Below are positions 1 to 8,285 of a stretch of 30,793 bases of DNA, in pieces. The DNA comes from JBPEXY01 sp052031065. GTDB taxonomy: Bacteria > Pseudomonadota > Gammaproteobacteria > Immundisolibacterales > Immundisolibacteraceae. The DNA is taken from contig JBPEXY010000054.1 of the NCBI GenBank assembly GCA_052031065.1, forward strand, positions 1 through 30,793. Direction: 5' to 3'. A model generated the notes under the pieces. That model was not told the origin of the DNA, searched no databases, and saw only the letters and a program-made list of their open reading frames with translations. Within the stretch, counting starts at the first letter, position 1. Each line of letters opens with the position of its first letter. A program made the translations under genes and the position numbers.

Positions 1-738
1 GTGATCGTCAAGCATGCCAACCCTTGTGGTGTTGCTACGGCAAAAACTCCTGCAGAAGCTTATGAACTGGCCTATCAAACTGATTCAACCTCTGCGTTTG
101 GTGGCATCATCGCTTTCAACCAGCCTATCGACGCAGCGCTGGCGCAAACCATCATTGACCGGCAGTTTCTGGAAGTGCTGCTGGTACCATCAATGGATGC
201 CGCGACCGCCGAGGTGTTGGCTGCTAAACCCAATATTAGGGTGCTTGTCGGTGGTCAGCGGCTGGCTACCGATGGTCTGGACATGAAACGGGTCAATGGC
301 GGTTTGCTGGTGCAGAGTCGTGACCTGCAACTGCCTACCCAGTCGAGTGTTACTGTGGTCAGTCAGATAGCGCCTACCGAGGCACAGATGGGTGACCTGC
401 TATTCGCTGCCACGGTGGCCAAATTTGTAAAATCCAATGCCATCGTTTTTGCTGGCGGCGGCGCCACTCTTGGTATAGGTGCGGGGCAGATGAGTCGGGT
501 TGATTCCACCCGTATCGCCGCGCAGAAAGCGGCGGATGCGGGCTTTGACCTGAGCCGGTCAGTGGTTGCCAGTGACGCTTTTTTCCCTTTTCGTGATGGG
601 ATTGACCGCTGTGCTGAGGCGGGAGCCCGGGCAATTATTCAGCCCGGTGGGTCAATGCGCGATGAGGAGGTGATCGCCGCAGCGGATGAACACGGCATTG
701 CCATGGTGTTCAGCGGCGAACGCCATTTTCGCCATTAA
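1..738 (+). CDS. purH: PurH, bifunctional AICAR transformylase/IMP cyclohydrolase (3' part)
   Basis: This is the C-terminal 245 residues of PurH, which performs the last two steps of IMP synthesis in the cytoplasm. The gene is cut by the left edge of the window, so the first codon (GTG at base 1) is an internal Val, not a start. What remains is the AICAR formyltransferase domain. It opens with the family hallmark KHANPCGVA at fragment residues 4-12, which carries the active-site Lys-His pair, and ends in the characteristic MVFSGERHFRH tail. Full-length relatives are about 520-530 residues, so roughly 280 N-terminal residues, including the cyclohydrolase domain, lie outside. purD follows after 36 bp on the same strand, giving the usual purH-purD arrangement. 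Confidence 0.96.
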   Translation: MIVKHANPCGVATAKTPAEAYELAYQTDSTSAFGGIIAFNQPIDAALAQTIIDRQFLEVLLVPSMDAATAEVLAAKPNIRVLVGGQRLATDGLDMKRVNGGLLVQSRDLQLPTQSSVTVVSQIAPTEAQMGDLLFAATVAKFVKSNAIVFAGGGATLGIGAGQMSRVDSTRIAAQKAADAGFDLSRSVVASDAFFPFRDGIDRCAEAGARAIIQPGGSMRDEEVIAAADEHGIAMVFSGERHFRH

Positions 739-774
739 CCATCGTTGAATATAGCTAGCAGTGGGCGTGAATTA

Positions 775-2082
775 ATGCACATATTGATTGTAGGTGGTGG
801 TGGCCGTGAGCATGCGCTGGCGTGGAAGGTGTTGCAGTCACCACGAGTCGACCGGGTTTCAGTGGCACCCGGCAATGCCGGCACCGCGCTGGAATCCGGT
901 ATCGAGAATGTCGCTATTGGTGTAGAAGATATTGACGCGCTGGTGCGGTTTGCCTCTGAGCAGGAGGTCGATCTGACCATTGTCGGTCCAGAGGCTCCTC
1001 TGGTTGAGGGCATCGTCGATTGTTTCCAGCGGGCCGGTCTGGCCTGCTTTGGCCCAACCGCGAAGGCAGCGCAGCTGGAAGGGTCGAAGGCATTTACCAA
1101 GGATTTCCTGCAGCGCCACCAGATTCCTACGGCTGCCTACGCTACCTTTGATGATGCCGAGCAGGCGAAAGCCTATGTTCGCCAGCAGTCCGGGCCGATG
1201 GTGGTCAAAGCAGACGGTCTCGCTGCTGGAAAAGGGGTGGTGATTGCGCAGGATCAGTCGGCAGCGCTGTTGGCTGTTGAGCAGATGCTGGAAGCCGGCG
1301 CCTTCGGTGCAGCGGGTAGCCGGATAGTGATTGAGGAGTTTCTGCAGGGGGAAGAGGCCAGTTTTATTGTCATGGTTGGCCAGGGTGCTGACGGTAGCCA
1401 GATCATTCCCTTCGCCAGCAGTCAGGACCACAAGGCCCGTGATGCTGGTGACCAGGGTCCGAACACCGGTGGTATGGGCGCTTACTCTCCCGCGCCGGTG
1501 GTGACTGCTGAAATGCATCAGCGCATCATGGAGCAGGTGATTGAGCCGACGGTGGCCGGCATGGCTGCTGAGGGGGCGCCTTATACCGGTTTCCTCTATG
1601 CCGGGGTGATGATTGATGCTGCTGGTGTGCCCAAGGTACTGGAGTTCAATTGCCGTTTTGGCGACCCGGAGACCCAGCCAATCATGATGCGACTACAGTC
1701 GGATCTGGTCGAATTGTGTCTGGCCTCGCTCGACGGGCGGTTGGCGCAGCAGAATATTGCCTGGGATCCACGGGTTGCGCTCGGCGTGGTGATGGCTGCC
1801 GGCGGATACCCGGCTGATTACGACAGAGGCGATATCATTAACGGTCTGGACCGGGTTTCCGGCAGTTCTGAAGTCAAGGTATTTCATGCTGGCACGCGGC
1901 TGGAGCAGGGCCAGGTGGTCACCAACGGTGGCCGGGTGCTCTGTGTGACCGCGCTCGGTGATTCGGTAGCTGAAGCGCAGCATCGTGCCTATCAGGCCGT
2001 CGAACAGATCAACTGGCCAGGCAGTTTTTTTCGTAATGACATTGGTTATCGTGCGGTAGCACGTGAACAGGAGTGTAAATAG
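775..2082 (+). CDS. purD: PurD, phosphoribosylamine--glycine ligase
   Basis: PurD (GAR synthetase) joins phosphoribosylamine to glycine with ATP, the second step of de novo purine synthesis. The protein is 435 residues with the ATG at 775 and starts MHILIVGGGGREHALAWK, the typical N-terminal nucleotide-binding loop. A TTG ten codons upstream (745) would add residues that do not look like PurD, so the ATG is preferred. ATP-grasp features follow: KADGLAAGKGVV near residue 145, NTGGMGAYSPAP near 230, and EFNCRFGDPETQP near 290, which holds the metal- and ATP-binding residues. Length matches the family (about 430). It sits between purH and purE with 2 bp to purE, so the three are very likely one transcript. 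Confidence 0.97.
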   Translation: MHILIVGGGGREHALAWKVLQSPRVDRVSVAPGNAGTALESGIENVAIGVEDIDALVRFASEQEVDLTIVGPEAPLVEGIVDCFQRAGLACFGPTAKAAQLEGSKAFTKDFLQRHQIPTAAYATFDDAEQAKAYVRQQSGPMVVKADGLAAGKGVVIAQDQSAALLAVEQMLEAGAFGAAGSRIVIEEFLQGEEASFIVMVGQGADGSQIIPFASSQDHKARDAGDQGPNTGGMGAYSPAPVVTAEMHQRIMEQVIEPTVAGMAAEGAPYTGFLYAGVMIDAAGVPKVLEFNCRFGDPETQPIMMRLQSDLVELCLASLDGRLAQQNIAWDPRVALGVVMAAGGYPADYDRGDIINGLDRVSGSSEVKVFHAGTRLEQGQVVTNGGRVLCVTALGDSVAEAQHRAYQAVEQINWPGSFFRNDIGYRAVAREQECK

Positions 2083-2084
2083 AG

Positions 2085-2555
2085 ATGGCAGATCGTTTTG
2101 TTGCAGTGTTGATGGGTTCCAAATCCGACAAACCGACTATGGACAAGGCGCTTGAGGTGCTGGACAGCTACGGCATCACCCATGAGTGTCGAGTGCTTTC
2201 TGCCCACCGTACCCCCCACGAGACGCAGCAGTTCATTGCTGATGCCGAGCAGCGTGGTTGTCAGGTGTTTATTGCTGCCGCCGGCATGGCGGCGCATCTG
2301 GCCGGTGTGGTCGCTGCCCATACAGTAAAGCCGGTGATCGGTGTGCCAATCGCATCCGGTGCCCTGCATGGCCAGGATGCCCTGCTCTCTACGGTGATGA
2401 TGCCGCCGGGCATTCCGGTGGCAACGGTGGCCATTGATGGTGCCAAGAATGCTGCCCACCTGGCCGCACAGATTCTTGCCACCAGTGATGAGAAACTGAC
2501 TGCCGCGATCGGTGATTTTCGTCAGTCTGAGCGCGACAAGATTCTCAATGGCTAG
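2085..2555 (+). CDS. purE: PurE, N5-carboxyaminoimidazole ribonucleotide mutase
   Basis: PurE rearranges N5-CAIR to CAIR in purine synthesis and normally works as an octamer. The 156-residue length fits the family. The N-terminal VLMGSKSDKPTM loop, the SAHRTPHET segment near residue 43 and the IAAAGMAAHLAGVVAAHT stretch near 65 form the usual active site. The ATG lies 2 bp after the purD stop, with GAG in the purD 3' end as ribosome binding site. The partner gene purK, often directly downstream, is absent here: the next + strand gene is an unrelated oxidoreductase. PurK may be encoded elsewhere, or this could be a CO2-using PurE. The sequence does not settle that, and mutase is the default reading. 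Confidence 0.94.
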   Translation: MADRFVAVLMGSKSDKPTMDKALEVLDSYGITHECRVLSAHRTPHETQQFIADAEQRGCQVFIAAAGMAAHLAGVVAAHTVKPVIGVPIASGALHGQDALLSTVMMPPGIPVATVAIDGAKNAAHLAAQILATSDEKLTAAIGDFRQSERDKILNG

Positions 2556-2587
2556 TCGCTGGTGTCTAATCAGTGAAGCGCCCAGTC

Positions 2588-2646
2588 CTGGACCGGATCT
2601 GGTCCGGATCTGGTCCGGATCTGGTCCGGGTCTGGTCCGGGTCTGG
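2588..2646 (+). repeat. 11-bp tandem repeat between purE and the oxidoreductase gene
   Basis: Five consecutive 11-bp units start at 2588, 2599, 2610, 2621 and 2632, followed by a partial CTGG. The core is CTGGTCCGGAT: unit 1 has A for T at position 5, and units 4-5 end GGGT instead of GGAT. The array lies in the 174-bp gap after purE, about 85 bp before the next start codon. The unit is not a multiple of three and no reading frame is maintained. Each unit contains a CCGGATC/GATCCGG-like half dyad, so neighbouring units can pair weakly as RNA. Function unknown. Confidence 0.9.
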
Positions 2647-2729
2647 CATTGACCAGCTCAAAACATAGACCCTGGAAATAATTCCCGGGACTGAACAGCA
2701 GCGACAACGCAGAGCAGGGAGATCGACAG

Positions 2730-5700
2730 ATGGCCGAAACAGTATTCCGGCTTGATGACAAATACCGGCTGAATCTCGGTGAAGTTTACGTCACCGGAAT
2801 GCAGGCGCTGGCGCGCATGACCCTGGATCGGCATCGGGCCGACGGGGAGGCAGGGCTAAATACCGCTGGTTTTGTATCCGGTTATCGAGGCTCGCCCATT
2901 GGTGGGCTCGATAAGGCGCTCTGGGAAGCGCGGGACTTTCTCGATGGTGACGCCATCCATTTCCAGCCGGCGGTGAATGAGGATCTGGCTGCTACCGCGA
3001 TTCTGGGCACCCAGCAGACCGGGATTTTCAAGGGCAGCCGTCACGATGGTGTCTTTTCACTCTGGTACGGCAAAGGCCCTGGTGTTGACCGTAGCGCAGA
3101 TGCGCTGCGTCACGGTAATTATGCTGGCGTATCGCCGGCTGGCGGTGTGTTGCTTGCGGTTGGGGACGATCCAGTTTGTCATTCATCGACGGTACCGCAA
3201 CAGAGTGAAGATGTACTCGCAGCTTGCAACATACCGGTATTTCACGCCGCTGATCTGCAGGATGTTTATGACTTTGGTCTGAGTGGCTGGGAACTTTCCC
3301 GGTATAGCGGGCTCTGGATCGCGTTGAAGATGGTCACCGATGTGGCTGAGTCGTCACAGATTATCCGCGTCGATTCCAACCGATCGCGGTTGGTATTACC
3401 GGAATCACCGCTACCAGCGCCTGAGATGATGCACATACGCTGGCCTGACCGGGCGATGGACATGGCGCAGCGGCAGGCCAACTATCGGTTCCCAGCGTTG
3501 GCGCTGGCGCAAAAAGCCAACCGTTTTGATCGTGTGACTGTTGACAGTCCGAAACGACGACTCGGTATTGTTAGCGCCGGTAAAAGTCACACCGATGTGC
3601 GTCAGGCGCTGGATGATCTGGGCATCACGGCGGAGGTTGCTGCCGATATTGGCGTTAGTGTCTATAAGGTGGGAATGATCTGGCCACTCGAAACCGAAGG
3701 GCTGCTCCAGTTTGCCCGCGGGCTTGAGCAACTGCTGGTTGTTGAGGAAGGGCGCCCGTTTCTTGAAACTCAGATCAAGGATGCGCTCTACCCCCTTGCG
3801 GAAAACCAGCGACCGCAGGTGAGTGGCAAACGCACCGTTGACGGTGCAGTGCAGCTTGCCGGTTATGGTGAACTATCGGCGGCGCTGCTAGCAGAGCTGA
3901 TTGCCAGGCTGGTGGAGCCTTTTTATAGCAGTGACCAGGTAAAAGCGCGGCTGGCGCTGATCAAGCAGAGCGGCGAGCTGGTCTCCGCCCATCACACCGA
4001 TTTTCTGCGTGTACCCCATTTCTGTTCTGGCTGTCCCCATAACACCTCTACCCGGGTGCCTGAAGGCAGCCAGGCGATGGCCGGTATCGGTTGCCATTTT
4101 ATGGCCCAGTGGATGGACCGCGATACGCTGACCTATACCCACATGGGGGCCGAGGGAGTGACCTGGGCGGGGTTGGGTCATTTCAGCGATCTTCCTCACC
4201 TGTTTGCCAATATCGGTGACGGCACCTACTATCACTCAGGGCTGTTGGCGATTCGCCAGGCGGTGGCGTCCGGCGTCAACATCACCTACAAAATTCTCTA
4301 CAACGATGCCGTAGCCATGACCGGTGGGCAACCTGTCGACGGTCCATTGAGTGTGCAACAGATCAGCTTTCAGCTCTATGGAGAAAAGGTCAACCGGATT
4401 GCTCTGGTCAGCGATAATCCGGACAAGTTTGACCTCAGCGAGTTTGCGCCTGGTGTCACTCTGAACCACCGGGATCAACTCGACACGGTGCAACGGGAGC
4501 TTCGCGAACTGCCGGGTACCACGGTCATTATCTATGAGCAGACCTGTGGAACCGAGAAGCGCCGACGGCGCAAGCGTGGGCTGCTTGAAGACCCGCCAAA
4601 GAGAACGATGATTAACCACCTGGTTTGTGAAGGGTGTGGTGATTGTGGGGTGAAATCCAACTGCCTGTCGGTGCAACCACTGGAGACGCTGTTTGGCCGC
4701 AAGCGGCAGATCGACCAGTCAGCCTGCAGTAAGGACTTCTCCTGCGTGAAGGGGTTCTGCCCCAGTTTTGTTACCGTCCATGGTGGTGAACTGAAAAAAC
4801 CGGATCGCGATGATCGGGTCAGTGATCAGGTGCTGGACCCGCTGTTCGCAGCGTTACCGGAACCGGCAGTAGCCGATAGCAGCAAAGGTTATTCGCTGCT
4901 GATTGGCGGTATTGGCGGCACTGGAGTGGTCACCAGTAGCGCGCTGCTGGGCATCGCCGCGAGGCTCGACGACAAGCTGTGTAAGCTACTGGATGATACC
5001 GGGCTGGCACAGAAATTTGGCGCCGTATACAGCCATATCACTGTTTCCGGCAGTCAGGAAAGCCTGCATGCGCCGCGTGTCGGGGTCGCCAATTGCGATC
5101 TGCTCATCAGCGCCGACCTGGTCAGCAGTGCTGATGACCGTTCGCTGTCACGGCTCAAACCGGGTCAGAGCAGAGCGGTGATCAATCGTCATGAAACGGT
5201 GACCGGTGCCTTTACCCGGGATGCTGATTCGCAGGTTCCAGGAGCCGATCTGGTCGCTAATATCAGTAGTGCCTGTCGCGATGGCGATGTGATGGTGCTG
5301 GAGGCGACCGAACTGTCGCGACGGCTGGTTGGCGATACCATTGGTGCTAACACGTTGCTACTGGGTGTGGCCAGTCAGCGCGGCTGGTTACCGGTTTCTG
5401 CTGCCAGTATTGAAAAGGCGATAGAACTGAACGGCACAGCGGTGGCTCTTAATCAGCGGGTGTTTCGTCTCGGGCGGCTACTTGCGCACGATCCTGATCA
5501 GGTCGCCGCACTGATCAGTCTTTCGGAAAATGAACAGTCATCTCTGCTGCAAGGAGAACTGGTCCCGGTCAAAGAGCATTCCCTGGAGTCGCTTGTCGAG
5601 TCGTTGGCAACCGAGTTGAAAGGCTATCAAAATGGCAGGCTGGCCCGGCGTTATCGGAAACTGGTGCAACGGGTGGAGCAGGCAGAGAAAGAGTCTGCGG

Positions 5701-6236
5701 CCGGAATGCAGGGGCTGGCGCTGGCCGCTGCCCGGAATTATTTCAAACTGCTGGCGATCAAAGATGAGTATGAGGTTGCCCGGCTCTATACCGATGGCCG
5801 CTTTCAGCAGCAACTTGAGCAGACCTTTAGTGGTGATTACCAGCTCCGGTTTCATATGGCACCGCCGATTATTGCGAAGCGCGACAAACAGAGCGGTGAG
5901 TTACAGAAACGGGAGTTTGGGGGCTGGATGCTCTCCCTGCTCAAGCTGTTGCCCCGGTTGAAGGCATTGCGCGGTACGCCGTTTGACCTGTTCGGTCGTA
6001 CCGCAGAGCGAAAAATGGAGCGTCAGTTGATCCGCGATTATCAGCAGTTGGTGGATGAAATAGTCTCTGGCCTGAATCACGACAACCATGGTCTGGCGGT
6101 GGAGCTGCTTTCTCTGCCGGAGCAGATTCGCGGCTTTGGTCACGTCAAGGAACGTAATGTCGAACAGGTGAAGAGCCGTTGGCAGCGTTTACTGGAGGCG
6201 TGGCGTTTCCCTGCAGAGCAGAAGTCTGTCGCTTAG
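2730..6236 (+). CDS. Fused indolepyruvate:ferredoxin oxidoreductase (IorA-IorB type)
   Basis: This 1168-residue protein is a single-chain 2-oxoacid:acceptor oxidoreductase of the indolepyruvate ferredoxin oxidoreductase family. The family oxidatively decarboxylates aryl or branched 2-oxoacids to acyl-CoA using thiamine diphosphate and Fe-S clusters. Domain order: pyrimidine-binding domain with GYRGSPIGGLD near residue 51; a Cys pair (HFCSGCPHN) near 430 leading into the TPP domain, with GDGTYYHSG and NDAVAMTGGQ near 495-535; a ferredoxin-like Cys cluster (CEGCGDCGVKSNC near 633, then SACSKDFSCVKGFC near 665); the gamma domain with GGIGGTGVV near 726; and a C-terminal helical region as in other proteobacterial fused forms. 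The ATG has a good AGGGAG site upstream. It stands alone between purE and a convergent operon. Aryl versus branched-chain substrate cannot be told from sequence. Confidence 0.93.
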   Translation: MAETVFRLDDKYRLNLGEVYVTGMQALARMTLDRHRADGEAGLNTAGFVSGYRGSPIGGLDKALWEARDFLDGDAIHFQPAVNEDLAATAILGTQQTGIFKGSRHDGVFSLWYGKGPGVDRSADALRHGNYAGVSPAGGVLLAVGDDPVCHSSTVPQQSEDVLAACNIPVFHAADLQDVYDFGLSGWELSRYSGLWIALKMVTDVAESSQIIRVDSNRSRLVLPESPLPAPEMMHIRWPDRAMDMAQRQANYRFPALALAQKANRFDRVTVDSPKRRLGIVSAGKSHTDVRQALDDLGITAEVAADIGVSVYKVGMIWPLETEGLLQFARGLEQLLVVEEGRPFLETQIKDALYPLAENQRPQVSGKRTVDGAVQLAGYGELSAALLAELIARLVEPFYSSDQVKARLALIKQSGELVSAHHTDFLRVPHFCSGCPHNTSTRVPEGSQAMAGIGCHFMAQWMDRDTLTYTHMGAEGVTWAGLGHFSDLPHLFANIGDGTYYHSGLLAIRQAVASGVNITYKILYNDAVAMTGGQPVDGPLSVQQISFQLYGEKVNRIALVSDNPDKFDLSEFAPGVTLNHRDQLDTVQRELRELPGTTVIIYEQTCGTEKRRRRKRGLLEDPPKRTMINHLVCEGCGDCGVKSNCLSVQPLETLFGRKRQIDQSACSKDFSCVKGFCPSFVTVHGGELKKPDRDDRVSDQVLDPLFAALPEPAVADSSKGYSLLIGGIGGTGVVTSSALLGIAARLDDKLCKLLDDTGLAQKFGAVYSHITVSGSQESLHAPRVGVANCDLLISADLVSSADDRSLSRLKPGQSRAVINRHETVTGAFTRDADSQVPGADLVANISSACRDGDVMVLEATELSRRLVGDTIGANTLLLGVASQRGWLPVSAASIEKAIELNGTAVALNQRVFRLGRLLAHDPDQVAALISLSENEQSSLLQGELVPVKEHSLESLVESLATELKGYQNGRLARRYRKLVQRVEQAEKESAAGMQGLALAAARNYFKLLAIKDEYEVARLYTDGRFQQQLEQTFSGDYQLRFHMAPPIIAKRDKQSGELQKREFGGWMLSLLKLLPRLKALRGTPFDLFGRTAERKMERQLIRDYQQLVDEIVSGLNHDNHGLAVELLSLPEQIRGFGHVKERNVEQVKSRWQRLLEAWRFPAEQKSVA

Positions 6237-6286
6237 GAGGCCTGGAACTCCTTTAGCCGAGTCCCGCAGTCAGTGCAGTTCTGCGG

Positions 6287-6898
6287 TTAATGTAATTCCG
6301 GCGGCAATTTGCCACTGTCGCGCAGCTTCTGTAGATCTTCCGCCAGCGCGTTGAGGCGCAGGGTCGGGTTGGTGAGTTCCAGTAGCCACTGTTTACGGCT
6401 ATGCGGTAAGGGCAGCATTTCCGCCAGACGAAAACCGATCCAGCTGGCGTCGGCCATTTTTTCCGCTTCTACCGCCACTTCGTAGCGGTTGAAAAACTGT
6501 TCTACCAGCGTGACTAATGGCGCGTCCTGTTCGGCGATGCCGGTCTTCGGTTCGCGTTCAAGATAAACCGCCTCGCCGGTGATCAGCTGATCATTTTCGA
6601 TGCTGCTGTCCAGAATCTGTACCCGCTGCTCGCCTTCACAGGTGATCTGTAGCATGCCACCCTGCTCACTGTAATCGACAATTTTTGCCACGGTTCCCAC
6701 CGGGGTGAAATTTGCTGCAGTGCCGACCTCGCGTCCAGCCGTAATATGGCAGACGATAAAGCCACGCTCACGCTTAAGGCAGTCAGCCACCATTCTCAAA
6801 TAGCGCGGTTCAAAAATCCTCAACGGCAGCAGGCCACCCGGGAACAGTACCGTTGATAGCGGGAACAGCGGGAATTTGAAATGGGCGGTATCGGACAT
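6287..6898 (-). CDS. LON substrate-binding-domain protein
   Basis: A 203-residue protein consisting of a stand-alone LON N-terminal (substrate-binding) domain, without the AAA+ ATPase or the Ser-Lys protease part of Lon. The diagnostic segment FPLSTVLFPGGLLPLRIFEPRYLRMV lies at residues 10-35, followed by the FIVCHI strand and a helical C-terminal half with PHSRKQWLLEL. It is cytoplasmic, with no signal peptide. The role of such short proteins is not settled; protein recognition or chaperone-like work is assumed from the domain. Its ATG overlaps the mpl stop by one base (TGATG), so translation is probably coupled to mpl. The convergent oxidoreductase gene ends 50 bp away. Confidence 0.88.
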   Translation of the reverse strand: MSDTAHFKFPLFPLSTVLFPGGLLPLRIFEPRYLRMVADCLKRERGFIVCHITAGREVGTAANFTPVGTVAKIVDYSEQGGMLQITCEGEQRVQILDSSIENDQLITGEAVYLEREPKTGIAEQDAPLVTLVEQFFNRYEVAVEAEKMADASWIGFRLAEMLPLPHSRKQWLLELTNPTLRLNALAEDLQKLRDSGKLPPELH

Positions 6899-8253
6899 CA
6901 GCTTTTTTCCAGTGCTTCGGCAAGTCGATCGTGGATGTTACCAAACCCGCCATTGCTCATAATCAACACCTGGTCACCCGGCTTGGTCCGCTGTTTTAGC
7001 CGGTTAACGGTTTCGTCGACGTTCTGCGTCAATACGCCGGGTACCGCCAGGGCGTTGATCACCGTTTGCGGGTCCCAGGGGATTTTATCGCCGGCGTGTA
7101 GTATCACCTCGTCAGCCCCCGCCAGTGCCGGTGCCAGAGTTTTCTCATGAATTCCCAGGCGCATGGTATTCGAACGTAGGTCGACTACCGCGATAATGCG
7201 TTGGTTCTGTACCCGTGCTCGTAGCGCCTGCAAGGTGTGCCTGATTGCGGTGGGATGGTGGGCGAAGTCATCGTAAATGACGGTTTCCCCGATTCGGTAG
7301 CGCTCCTCGAGCCGGCGCTGGGTGTTGCGAAACTGGGTTAGTGCTGCTGTCGCTTCTGCTGGTGAAACACCGACCGTGTTTGCCGCTGCAATAGCCGCCA
7401 GGGCGTTGGACATGTTGTGCCGACCGTAGATCGATGATTCACAGGTGGCCACCTCGGCACCCTCACGGAGGACGCGAAACTGGCTGGCGTCACGGTTCAA
7501 CGGCTCCGCCTGCCACTGCTGGTGGTTACCAAAGGTCTCGATCTGGCTCCAGCAACCCATCTCGATCACCTCTTCGATGCCTTCATCTTCACCGTTGATT
7601 ACCAGAGTACCGTTTTCTGGTACTGTGCGGAGCAGATGGTGGAACTGCAGCTGGATTGCTGCAAGGTCGGTAAAAATATCGGCGTGGTCGAATTCGAGGT
7701 TATTCAGTATCAGGGTGGTCGGCAGGTAGTGAAGGAATTTGGAGCGCTTGTCGAAAAACGCGGTGTCGTATTCATCGGCTTCAATCACAAATAAATCGGA
7801 TTCGCCGAGCTGCGCCGAGACATCAAAGTTCCCAGGTACGCCGCCAATCAGAAAGCCTGGCTGGCGCCCGCTGGCCTGCAGAATCCAGGTGAGCAGACTG
7901 CTGGTGGTGGTTTTGCCGTGGGTGCCGGCAACCGCCAGAACTCTGCGCGAACGTAGTACCGCATCGGTTAGCCACTGCGGGCCGGAGGTGAACGGCAAAC
8001 GGCGATTGAGTATCTCTTCAACCAGCGGGTTACCGCGACTCAGTGCGTTGCCGATGATAATTAAATCGGGTGAAGGATCGAGCTGTTCCAGACCCCAGCC
8101 TTCGGTCAACTCTATGCCGGCATCTTCAAGTTGCCGGCTCATTGGTGGATAGACATTGCTGTCGCAACCGCTCACTTCGTGTCCCAGCTCTCTGGCAATC
8201 TGGGCGATACCTGCCATGAAGGTGCCGCAGATTCCGAGAATATGAATATGCAT
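6898..8253 (-). CDS. mpl: Mpl, UDP-MurNAc:L-Ala-gamma-D-Glu-meso-DAP ligase
   Basis: Mpl attaches recycled murein tripeptide directly to UDP-N-acetylmuramate, a cytoplasmic cell-wall salvage step. The 451-residue protein begins MHIHILGICGTFMAGIAQIA, the distinctive Mpl version of the Mur-ligase Rossmann start. It has the P-loop GTHGKTTT at residues 110-117, the central domain with LEFDHADIF (Asn/His metal region), and the C-terminal domain with YDDFAHHPTAI near 320 and the ending MSNGGFGNIHDRL. Length and motifs match Mpl rather than MurC, which differs in the ICGTFM and HPTAI regions. It is the middle gene of manC-mpl-LON: 32 bp after manC and overlapping the LON gene by one base. Confidence 0.95.
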   Translation of the reverse strand: MHIHILGICGTFMAGIAQIARELGHEVSGCDSNVYPPMSRQLEDAGIELTEGWGLEQLDPSPDLIIIGNALSRGNPLVEEILNRRLPFTSGPQWLTDAVLRSRRVLAVAGTHGKTTTSSLLTWILQASGRQPGFLIGGVPGNFDVSAQLGESDLFVIEADEYDTAFFDKRSKFLHYLPTTLILNNLEFDHADIFTDLAAIQLQFHHLLRTVPENGTLVINGEDEGIEEVIEMGCWSQIETFGNHQQWQAEPLNRDASQFRVLREGAEVATCESSIYGRHNMSNALAAIAAANTVGVSPAEATAALTQFRNTQRRLEERYRIGETVIYDDFAHHPTAIRHTLQALRARVQNQRIIAVVDLRSNTMRLGIHEKTLAPALAGADEVILHAGDKIPWDPQTVINALAVPGVLTQNVDETVNRLKQRTKPGDQVLIMSNGGFGNIHDRLAEALEKS

Positions 8254-8285
8254 CCTGCAGTTCCGTCAGTGATAAATCTGTTTAA

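Noticed and set aside
745..774. TTG start giving a longer PurD
   Set aside because: The added residues are not PurD-like; the family begins at MHILIVGGGGREHA (775).
2280..2345. AAGMAAHLAG in PurE as a missing catalytic residue
   Set aside because: This variant of the GAAHLPG loop is common in proteobacterial PurE proteins and keeps the catalytic Ser and His segments.
2588..2646. Tandem 11-bp units as a CRISPR array
   Set aside because: Units are contiguous without spacers and far too short.
2643..2657. TGGCAT...GC resembling a sigma-54 promoter before the oxidoreductase
   Set aside because: GG and GC are nine, not ten, bases apart and TTGC is absent.
6264..6286. CCGCAG/CTGCGG hairpin between the oxidoreductase and LON genes as terminator
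   Set aside because: Only six pairs with an 11-nt loop and no T tract on either strand.
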